Positions 16,607 through 24,193 of a stretch of DNA of 36,633 bases are shown here, one piece after another; within the stretch, counting starts at the first letter, position 1; every line of letters starts with the position of its first letter. The DNA comes from Chloroflexia bacterium (lineage in GTDB: Bacteria > Chloroflexota > Chloroflexia > Thermobaculales > Thermobaculaceae). Under the pieces are notes generated by a model, which saw only the letters and a list, made by a program, of their open reading frames with translations, was not told the DNA's origin and made no database searches. Location of the stretch: NCBI GenBank assembly GCA_030446765.1, contig JAUJMR010000001.1, forward strand, positions 923,706 to 960,338, given 5' to 3'. A program made the position numbers and the translations under genes.

Positions 16607-18009
16607 ATGGACAGGATCGAGACAGGAGTTCCGGGACTGGATGCGGTGCTCGGCGGTGGGGTACCGAAGGCCTTCCTCGTATTGGTAAGTGGCCCCCCGG
16701 GTCTGGTAAGTCTACGCTCACCGCTCAGGTGGCGTTCCACCACGCCAGAGGGGGCGGGCGCACGCTCGTGCTCTCGACGCTCTCGTCGGCCAACACGAAG
16801 CTTTTTACGCACCTGGCGGGGTTCGGATACTTCAGCGATGAATTGATCGGCCGTGAGCTACAGATGCTCAATGTGCAGCAGCTACTCGCCAGGGCGGGAC
16901 ACCAGGCAGCGATCGGGGAGATTCGCGAGATGGTACTGACGCAGGGCGTCGGGCTGCTGGTACTGGACTCGGTGAGCGGGCTGAAACCACCCCTCTCCGA
17001 TGAAGGGGAGGTCCAGCGCTTTATCATGGACCTGGGCTCCGCCATGTACCTGATCGGCTGCACGACGCTGGTAGTGGACGAGCGGTACGGGCGGGACAGT
17101 GCGATCACGGCCGAGCATAACCTCAGCGACGGTCTGATCTCACTTGAGGTCTCGGCGGTGGGCAGGCAGGATGTGCGGCAACTGCGGGCCATCAAGCTGC
17201 GCGCATCCAGGACACTGCCGGGCGCCCACTCCTTCGAGATCGACAGTGGCGGTGTCCGGGTCTATCCCCGCGTCGAGTCACTCATGGCCGCGCCCGGCAC
17301 CTCCGTATCCGGCGAGAGATTGAAGTGGGGAATACCGGGGCTGGATGCGCTCACGGGCGGGGGGGGTGCCGATCCACGACTCGACGCTCCTGCTGGGACC
17401 CGCTGGAATGGGCAAGACCACGATGGGGGTCTCCAGTTCGTGGCGGAGGGTGTCTCGCAGGGGCAGGTGTGCACGTACGTGACCTGCCACGAGACACAGG
17501 AGGAGTTGCTTTACAAGGCGGAGATGGCCGGGATGGACCTGCGGCAGGCCGTGGAGTCCGGGGCGCTCATGGTGATGTATGTGCCCTCGGCGGAGGCTGA
17601 TGTCGACAAGGTGATTTCTGATGTCCTGGCGGACGTCGAGGGTCGGGGCGTCGGTCGCTTGGTAGTGGATACTATAAACCTCCTGCAGCGCGACGCGGCG
17701 CGTGAGGGGCGCTTCACGGATGTACTGGCTGCACTCGTCCGCCGACTGCGGCAGAGGAGGGTCGCGGCCCTGGTGATCAGGGTCACGGGCCAACTGACGG
17801 GTGTGGAGGCCGAGGCCGCGACCGGCCGGGAGCCGTACTGGATGCTGATGGACAACATCCTCGCCGTGCGTCCCATCCAACTCTCTGCCTCGTTGAGTAA
17901 GACCATCTTCGTGCTCAAGATGCGCTACAGTGCCCAAGACAGCAGGATTCACAGCCTCGGCTTCGGGAGTCGAGGGGTAGAGATCGGTGCCGTCCAGGAG
18001 GGCTCGTAG
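16607..18009 (+). pseudogene. KaiC/RAD55-type double-domain ATPase, frameshifts at both P-loops
   Basis: Two tandem RecA-like KaiC domains (about 465 codons), as in the KaiC-like signalling ATPases of bacteria lacking KaiA. GCCAGGAGCC precedes ATG 16607: MDRIETGVPGLDAVLGGGVP, then VSGPPG in frame 2. One base seems missing at about 16702, because GSGKSTLTAQVAFHHARGGG follows in frame 1. Domain 2 starts with LKWGIPGLDALTGGG, then an 8-G run; its Walker A (LLLGPAGMGKTTMGV) is in frame 2, and frame 1 resumes at LQFVAEGVSQGQVCTY through LVVDTINLLQR to the end. So three frame changes, two at G-runs. Homopolymer sequencing error is possible here. It lies 62 bases before a response regulator. Confidence 0.85.
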
Positions 18010-18111
18010 GGATGACTGACGGATCCACCCGTCGGGTTCTCCTAAGTGAGATATGCAGGCGATGAGTTGAGTTGAAGAAGATCCTTATCGTCGATGATGA
18101 GGCGCAGCTAG

Positions 18112-19109
18112 GTAGTGTCTGATGAATCATGCTGCCAGCCAGAGGATGAGGGATGCGATGATGATGCCGGCTCGGTAGTTGAGAGCCCGCTTGTCGTATC
18201 TGGTGGCGATCGCTCTCCATTGCTTGAGCCTGTTGATACATCTTTCCACTACGTTCCTGCCTCGATACACCTCTTTGTCGAAGCCAGGCTTACGTCCTGT
18301 GCTGGCGGCTCGTCGCCGCCTCTGGTCACTCCTGTGCGGTATCGTATGAGGAATCCCTCGCCCTCTGAGCAATCGCCGACACGTCGGGTAGCTGTAGCCC
18401 TTGTCCGCTACCAAGTGCTCGGCGACGCTTCCTCGGCCTACCCGCACCCTCCCTTGGCACTCTGATGGTGTCGAGCACCATCTGTAGCTGCGTGCTATCG
18501 TGCCTTTGTCCCGGTGTCACCACTATCGACAGCGGCAGCCCTCGACCATCCACCGCCAGATGCACTTTCGACGTCAGTCACCCTCCTCGACTACGACCCA
18601 GCGCCTCACCCTCAGGATTCTGGGTCCCCCCTTTTGTCGCCCTTGCCGAAACGGCTCCTCGCTCCTGCCGCGTGCTGATGCGCTACGACCCAGCTTGCCG
18701 TCGTCCTGCCGCTGTGCGTGATGCACTATTGGCTCGTACTGTCCACCTTACTGTCCATGCGCTCTTGCCCGTATCTCGCCCACTGCATCGGACTTGGTTT
18801 GTACGTGCCCCAGTAAGCATTCCCACGTGCCGTCCCGACTCCACCTCGCGAACCGGTCGTAGCACGTCTGCCACGGTCCGTACCTATCCGGCACATCCCT
18901 CCATGGTGCTCCCGTCCTGAGTCTCCACAAGATGCCGTTTATCACCTGCCTGTGATCGGTCCACTGCTTGCCTCTTCGCCCATTCCTCGGCAGCAGCGGT
19001 TCTATCCGCCCCCAAGCTTCGTCCGTGAGTTCCCCACGCCCTGCCATGGCCTCTCCTCGTCACTGTCAACACGCCAGTATACGAAGCAGACCCATTCATC
19101 AGACACGCC
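18112..19109 (-). mobile_element. IS5-family insertion sequence (IS427-like), about 1.0 kb
   Basis: Flanked by CTAG on both sides (18108-18111 and 19110-19113). The inverted ends share GTGTCTGATGAAT (left from 18115, right complement ending 19106). The transposase is on the minus strand. CTAG targeting and two-part IS5-type transposase fit the IS427 subgroup. It interrupts the response regulator gene after codon 13. Confidence 0.85.
18127..19047 (-). pseudogene. IS5-type transposase, frameshifted
   Basis: The N-terminal part from 19047 reads MAGRGELTDEAWGRIEPLLP, GILWRLRTGAPWRDVPDRYG, PWQTCYDRFARWSRDGTW, the usual first ORF of IS5/IS427 elements. The catalytic part appears in other frames: VAHQHAAGAR, then MHLAVDGRGLPLSIVVTPGQ, HLVADKGYSYPTCRRLLRGR, and RNVVERCINRLKQWRAIATR to the stop at 18129-18127. 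IS427 elements normally need one programmed shift between two ORFs. Here there are at least two shifts and a stop-rich linker, so the copy is probably dead. Confidence 0.8.
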
Positions 19110-19540
19110 CTAGTCGAGCCTGCTCCTGATGGTGCTCGATGATGGTCAACGCTGGTGAGCTGCTCTGTGCCTACGATGGGGAGGAGGCGCTGCAGCTTGT
19201 CCGCCGTGAGCGGCCACACCTGGTTTTGAGCGACGTGATGATGCCTCGCCTCAATGGTCAGGACCTGTGCAGACAGATAAAGGCAGACACCGAGCTAGTG
19301 CATATCGTGGTGATCCTGATGAGCGCGATGCACCGGCTGGACGCATCCGAGTGTGGCGCGGAGGAGCTCATACGCAAGCCTTTCGACATCATGACGGTGC
19401 GCGAAACGGTCAGCCGTCTGCTCTCGAGCGCGGCGTGAAGCTGCGTGCCAGGGCGCACCCTCCAAGCGTCTGTCCTGGCATGGCCTTGACGGCACATGCT
19501 AGCCGTGATAGGGTACGAGGCCAGGCAGAATGGATAAACG

Positions 19541-20635
19541 ATGGCCGAAGTACGTATCGAGCATCTCGAGAAGCGGTTCGACGATACGCTCGCGATCCGT
19601 GACCTGAACCTTGCCATAGCGGACGGGGAGTTCTTGACCCTCCTCGGCCCGTCCGGGTGCGGGAAAACCACGACGCTCCGCTGCATCGCGGGCCTCGAAC
19701 GCCAATCCGCAGGCGACATCCGCATCGGGCGTCGGCTCGTAAACAGTCTGGCGCCCGGGGAGCGCGACGTCGCGATGGTCTTCCAGTTCTACGCGCTCTA
19801 CCCACATTTGACCGTGTATGACAACATGGCGTTCCCGCTCAAGACGCGGAAGGTGGCCCGTGGGGAGGTTGACGAGCGCGTCCGCCGAGCGGCGGGGCTC
19901 CTGAACATCGCGCACCTGCTGGACCGAAAGCCGAGGGCGCTCTCGGGCGGGGAGCAGCAGCGCGTCGCGCTCGGCCGCGCGATTGTGCGCGAGCCGCAGG
20001 TCTTCCTGCTCGATGAGCCGCTGACCAACCTCGACCCCCGCTTGCGCAGCGCGACCCGCGTCGAGATCAAGCGCCTGCAACGGACGCTCGGGACAACGAT
20101 GGTGTACGTCACCCACGACCAGACGGAAGCGCTCTCGATGTCGCAGCGCATCGCCGTAATGAACGGCGGGGAGTTGCAGCAGGTGGGTAGCCCGCTGGAG
20201 ATCTACAACCGACCAGCTACCGTGTTCATCGCGGGTTTCGTCGGACGCCCCCCGATGAACCTCCTGGACTGCTCCCTAGCGGAGGACGGCCAAGCCGCGC
20301 TGCACGACCGGCTGGGCCGGCATGTCTATTCGCTGCCGCCTCCGCAGCACCATCGGATCGCCGCAAGTCCGAACCACGACCGACTGGTGTTCGGCATCCG
20401 GCCCGAAGATATCACCATCCTGCCCGAGCCGGATTCCACGGGCCTCCCCAGCCGGATACTCGTACGCGAGCAACACGGTGACGTTACTCTCTACGATGTC
20501 GTGGTGTCCGAGAAGATGTTCCGCGTGCAAACGGCCGCCGCGTTCCGCCTCCCCGTGGGCGAAACCGTCACGCTCGAGTTCAATGAACTCAAGGCGCACG
20601 TCTTCGATCGGACCACCGGACGCGCTATTTTCTAG
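19541..20635 (+). CDS. Sugar ABC transporter ATP-binding protein (MalK/UgpC/MsmX type)
   Basis: 364 residues, intact. Cytoplasmic ATPase that powers carbohydrate importers of the CUT1 class. Walker A GPSGCGKTTT, Q-loop MVFQFYALYPHLTVYDNM, signature LSGGEQQRVALGRA, Walker B VFLLDEPLTNLDPRL, H-loop TMVYVTHDQTEA, and a C-terminal TOBE/MalK-type domain (about residue 235 on, FGIRPEDITILPEP). No permease or binding-protein gene is nearby, so it may serve importers elsewhere, as MsmX does. ATG 19541 lacks a strong ribosome site. It leads a run of plus-strand sugar genes. Confidence 0.93.
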   Translation: MAEVRIEHLEKRFDDTLAIRDLNLAIADGEFLTLLGPSGCGKTTTLRCIAGLERQSAGDIRIGRRLVNSLAPGERDVAMVFQFYALYPHLTVYDNMAFPLKTRKVARGEVDERVRRAAGLLNIAHLLDRKPRALSGGEQQRVALGRAIVREPQVFLLDEPLTNLDPRLRSATRVEIKRLQRTLGTTMVYVTHDQTEALSMSQRIAVMNGGELQQVGSPLEIYNRPATVFIAGFVGRPPMNLLDCSLAEDGQAALHDRLGRHVYSLPPPQHHRIAASPNHDRLVFGIRPEDITILPEPDSTGLPSRILVREQHGDVTLYDVVVSEKMFRVQTAAAFRLPVGETVTLEFNELKAHVFDRTTGRAIF

Positions 20636-20660
20636 TACCCACTACCTGGAGGCGAACATT

Positions 20661-21074
20661 ATGATCCAGATCACGGACCTCAGCCACGTCACCCTCATCA
20701 TCGGCGATGTTGACGCGTCGAAACGATTCTACGGCGGCGTGTTCGGGATGGACGAAGTGCCCCGTCCATCCACGTTCACGCACGCCGTGACCTGGTTCCG
20801 CAAAGGGGGCGCGGAGGTCCACCTCATCCACCAGCCGGACGCCGCGCAGGAACCTGGTGACAAAGAGGCCCACCCGGACGAGGAGCACGACCTCGGACGA
20901 GCCAGGCACCTCGCGTTCTCCGTCGAGGACCTGGACCAGACAATGCAGAGGCTCGCCGACCACGGCGTGCCCGTCGTCCTCGGACCCCGACCGCGTGGCG
21001 ATGGCGCGGTGCAGCTCTACTGCCACGACCCTGATGGGCACCTGGTCGAGCTCCATACCCCGCCAACGATGTGA
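20661..21074 (+). CDS. VOC superfamily (glyoxalase/dioxygenase-like) protein
   Basis: 137 residues, intact. Paired beta-alpha-beta-beta-beta vicinal oxygen chelate fold: [20 protein letters not shown] (first metal His), [26 protein letters not shown], and [18 protein letters not shown] with the usual end-of-fold metal Glu. GGAGG sits 8 bases before ATG 20661, and the gene begins 25 bases after the ABC ATPase stop, so the two look co-transcribed. Reaction unknown; lyase, isomerase and dioxygenase activities all occur in the family. Confidence 0.88.
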   Translation: MIQITDLSHVTLIIGDVDASKRFYGGVFGMDEVPRPSTFTHAVTWFRKGGAEVHLIHQPDAAQEPGDKEAHPDEEHDLGRARHLAFSVEDLDQTMQRLADHGVPVVLGPRPRGDGAVQLYCHDPDGHLVELHTPPTM

Positions 21075-21199
21075 CACGCGCGGCACAACTCGTGATGATA
21101 TGGCGGGCAGCATGCAGCCGTCCGAGGTCGCTCAGTTGCGGCGGTCGTGTATGTCGACTGCACACGAAAAACCGAACGCTGAGACGAAGGAGAGATACG

Positions 21200-22195
21200 A
21201 TGCCACGACCCGTGACCCTTTTCACCGGCCAGTGGGCTGACCTGCCGCTCGCAGAGCTCGCGCCAAAAGCAAAGGAGCTGGGCTTTGATGGCCTGGAGCT
21301 CGCCTGCTGGGGGGATCACTTTGAGGTGAGCCGCGCCCTGGTGGAGCCCGATTACGTTCAGAGCAGGCGAGATATTCTGGACCAGAACGAGTTGCAGTGT
21401 TTCGCTATCTCCAACCACCTTGTCGGCCAGTCGGTGTGCGACCCGATCGACAGCCGCCACCAGGCGACCGTGCCCGCGCACGTGTGGGGCGACGGCGAGC
21501 CCGAGGGAGTGCGCCAGCGCGCCGCGCAGGAAATGATGGATACCGCCCGCGCGGCGGCGAGGTTTGGCGTCACGCAGGTCAACGGCTTCTCCGGTTCCAG
21601 CATCTGGCACATGCTGTACTCATTCCCGCCAAACGACTTCGAGCAGATCGAGGCGGGGTATCAGGACTTCGCGAATCGCTGGAACCCAATCATCGACGTG
21701 TTCGATCAGGAGGGTGTGAAGTTCGGCCTGGAAGTTCACCCAACCGAGATCGCGTACGACTTTGTCACGACGCGCAAGGCGCTGGACGCGATCGGCAACC
21801 GGGAGGGCTTCGGCATCAACTTCGACCCCAGTCACTTCGCGCACCAGTTCCTCGATTCCGTCGCCTTCATCGAGGAGTTCGCGGACCGTATCTATCACTT
21901 CCACGTGAAGGATAGCAGGCGGAGACTCAACGGCCGCCGGAGCATCCTGGGCTCACACCTGGACTTCGGTTCCCCGGAGCGTGGTTGGGACTTCGTCTCT
22001 CCCGGCCACGGCGACGTGAACCTGGAAGACTGTATCCGCGCGCTCAACCGGATCGGCTACGAGGGCCCGCTTTCCATCGAGTGGGAGGACTCGGGGATGG
22101 ACCGGGAATGGGGTGCGCGCGACGCCGTACAGTTCGTCCGCCGGACGGACTTCTCTCCATCGAGTGTCGCCTTCGACGCGGCCTTCGCGAAGTAG
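21200..22195 (+). CDS. Sugar phosphate isomerase/epimerase (xylose isomerase-like TIM barrel)
   Basis: 331 residues, intact. AP-endonuclease-2 / IolE-IolI-like TIM barrel with a divalent metal site: [12 protein letters not shown] (Glu), [12 protein letters not shown] (Asp/His), [10 protein letters not shown] (His), [15 protein letters not shown] (Glu). GAAGGAGAG precedes ATG 21200. Downstream are a hairpin and an SDR gene in the same direction. Probably isomerises or epimerises a keto-sugar or inositol derivative taken up by the adjacent transport system; substrate not known. Confidence 0.9.
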   Translation: MPRPVTLFTGQWADLPLAELAPKAKELGFDGLELACWGDHFEVSRALVEPDYVQSRRDILDQNELQCFAISNHLVGQSVCDPIDSRHQATVPAHVWGDGEPEGVRQRAAQEMMDTARAAARFGVTQVNGFSGSSIWHMLYSFPPNDFEQIEAGYQDFANRWNPIIDVFDQEGVKFGLEVHPTEIAYDFVTTRKALDAIGNREGFGINFDPSHFAHQFLDSVAFIEEFADRIYHFHVKDSRRRLNGRRSILGSHLDFGSPERGWDFVSPGHGDVNLEDCIRALNRIGYEGPLSIEWEDSGMDREWGARDAVQFVRRTDFSPSSVAFDAAFAK

Positions 22196-22212
22196 GGTGA
22201 AAGGATTCGGTC

Positions 22213-22234
22213 AGGGCGTTCTGTTGAACGCCCT
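22213..22234 (+). terminator. Hairpin between isomerase and SDR genes
   Basis: Perfect 8-bp stem AGGGCGTT / AACGCCCT with a six-base loop, 18 bases after the isomerase stop and 22 before the SDR start. No T-run follows, so it could be a partial terminator, an RNA-stability element or an mRNA leader structure for the SDR gene. Confidence 0.45.
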
Positions 22235-22255
22235 CGCCACATCTGATGCCGCGTG

Positions 22256-23059
22256 ATGGTTGACCTCTCGGGCAAGGTCGCTCTCGTCACCGGCGCGAGC
22301 AAGGGAATCGGGCGCTCTCTCGCGCTCGGGCTGGCGGAGGCCGGTGCCGCTGTGGTCGCGAACTACCACACATACCGGGACGGTGCGGAGGCCGCGGTGG
22401 CACAGATGCGCACCGCAGGTGGCCGGGGAGTCGCAGTCGCCGCAGATGTTTCGACGGTGGCGGGCTGTCGAGAGCTAGTCGCCGCCACCGTACGGGAGTT
22501 CGGCCGTCTGGACCTCGCGTACTGCCACGCGGGCATCACCAGCTGGGGGCCGTTCCTGGAGTACTCCGAAGAAGCGTTCGACGCGGTGGTGGGCACGAAC
22601 CTCAAAGGGACATACTTCACCGCCCAGGCGGCCGCACGGCAGATGGCGCAGCAGGGCGATGGCGGGCGGATCATCATCACGTCGTCCGTTACCGGCCACC
22701 AGGCAGTCCAGTACCTTTCCGCGTACGCGATGACAAAGGGCGGCGTGGAGATGCTGGTGCGCAACCTTGTGCTCGAGCTCTCACCACACAACATTACGAT
22801 CAACGCGATCGCACCGGGAGCGATCACGAACGAGCGGAACTTGAACGACGACCCGGACTACGAGACGAAATGGGCCGAGGTCATACCACTGCGCCGTGCG
22901 GGTCAGCCCCAGGATGTACTCGGCGCCGCGCTCTTTCTGGCCTCCGACGCCGCATCGTGGATCACCGGCCAGACGCTCGTCGTGGACGGCGGCTGGACCG
23001 CCTACAGCCCCACGCCGGGCTTCGAGTTCGTCGAGCGCGAGGGACGGATCGGAACGTAG
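22256..23059 (+). CDS. SDR family NAD(P)-dependent oxidoreductase
   Basis: 267 residues, intact. Classical short-chain dehydrogenase: cofactor loop VTGASKGIGRSLA (residues about 11-23), ADV, YCHAG in place of the usual NNAG, catalytic Ser in IIITSSVTGHQ and YAMTK (YxxxK), NAIAPGAI, and end motif ITGQTLVVDGGW. Probably a sugar or polyol dehydrogenase given its neighbours. The start is ATG 22256 (GTG 22253 immediately before it is also possible); no clear ribosome site. The next gene begins 37 bases downstream with AGGAGGGA. Confidence 0.93.
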   Translation: MVDLSGKVALVTGASKGIGRSLALGLAEAGAAVVANYHTYRDGAEAAVAQMRTAGGRGVAVAADVSTVAGCRELVAATVREFGRLDLAYCHAGITSWGPFLEYSEEAFDAVVGTNLKGTYFTAQAAARQMAQQGDGGRIIITSSVTGHQAVQYLSAYAMTKGGVEMLVRNLVLELSPHNITINAIAPGAITNERNLNDDPDYETKWAEVIPLRRAGQPQDVLGAALFLASDAASWITGQTLVVDGGWTAYSPTPGFEFVEREGRIGT

Positions 23060-23096
23060 CGCGGCAATGGCACCCAGCCGCTAGGAGGGACGCGCA

Positions 23097-24161
23097 ATGC
23101 CAAGACTCTTCGGCGCGGAGCACTCACCGGAGGACTTGCGGCGGATGACCGGCCAGATGTCCCAGGTGGCCGGGATCCGACTTTCCGAGCATTTCCTCCG
23201 ACGGACGGGCACGGGGTTGCGCGTCGCGGACGTGTACACGGGCAGCGGGTTCCGGTTTCAAGTACTGCTCGACCGCGCGCTAGACATCGGCGCGGCGGAA
23301 CACCCGGGCGGCTGCTCGCCTGACGCATCCTGCGCTCGGCGGTCCTGAGTTGTACGAGCCCGACGGCGCTGGATGGGGCGCACCTTCGGCGGCGGACTGC
23401 TGACGACGTGCGCGGCCTCACCTTCTTCGGGCAGCCGGAGAACGACGACGACGGAGACGACCTCGGCCTGCACGGGCGTATCCTCCCACCAGTACAGTGA
23501 GAGGATCTCCGTAGCGGAGGAGTGGCGTGGCGACGAGTACGTTGGAGATCGAAGCACACGTCCGGCAGTCCATCCTCTTCGGTGAGAACCTGCTACCATC
23601 AGGAAGATCACCACCTCCCTGGGGGCGGACTCGTTCACGGTCGAGGACCGCGCAATGACGGCTACCGACCCACGCCGCACATGATCCTCTACCACCTGAA
23701 CTTTGGCTTCCCGGTGGTTAGCCTGAATCGAGCCTGGCATCCTCGAAAGCTCGCGTCCGCGCGATGCGGCAGCCGAAGCCGGCTTCGCACGCTTCTCCCG
23801 CTTCGAGCCGCCCGACGCCGGTTACGCGGAGCAGGTGTTCTTTCACAAGCCTCGGGTTGATGTCCACGGGTATGTGCACGCCGCGATCGTGAATCGCCAA
23901 CTCGCCTTTGGTGGATCGCTCCGCTATCGCGCCGATACGCTGCCTTGTCTGGCGCAGTGGAAGATGATGGGTGCGGGTGACTACGTCTGCGCGCTGGAGC
24001 CCGCCAACCAGTGGGAGACGCCACGTCGAGTGCTGCGCGAAGAGGGACGCCTGCGCTACCTGGAACCGGGCGAAGAACTGACGTATCACCTCGAGCTTGG
24101 CGCCTTGCCGAACGCCGAGACTATTGCGGCTTTCGAGTCGACCTCTGTGCCGGCGCGCTGA
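23097..24161 (+). pseudogene. DUF4432 (aldose 1-epimerase-like) protein, many frameshifts
   Basis: A beta-sandwich sugar-binding family related to galactose mutarotase. Start ATG 23097 with AGGAGGGA upstream. Frame 1 covers LSEHFLRRTGTGLRVADVYT and FRFQVLLDRALDIGAAEH. Family blocks then turn up in changing frames: GRTFGGGLLTTC, LTFFGQPENDD, GLHGRILPP, PTPHMILYHLNFGFPVV, AGYAEQVF, and finally one long frame from 23835 (RVDVHGYVHAAIVNRQLAFG, LPCLAQWKMMGAGDYVCALE, LEPGEELTYHLELGALP) to the stop at 24159-24161. At least five frame changes. It would have closed the sugar operon and is convergent with ppc. Confidence 0.85.
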
Positions 24162-24193
24162 CCGCACGCTGGGCGGGCACAAAATCGGGAGCG

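Larger units (their letters stand above)
18072..19438 (+). pseudogene. CheY-like response regulator split by an IS5-type element
   Basis: The first 13 codons (TTG start 18072, KKILIVDDEAQL with the two acidic-pocket Asp) lie left of the IS. After one CTAG target copy the frame continues VE, then a one-base shift to LLLMVLDD, then another to LLCAYDGEEALQLVRRERPH, LVLSDVMMPRLNGQDLC (phospho-acceptor Asp), and EELIRKPFDIMTVRETV (conserved Lys-Pro). It was a stand-alone receiver domain of about 120 residues. It follows the KaiC-like gene in the same direction, so the two were probably one signalling pair. Confidence 0.85.
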
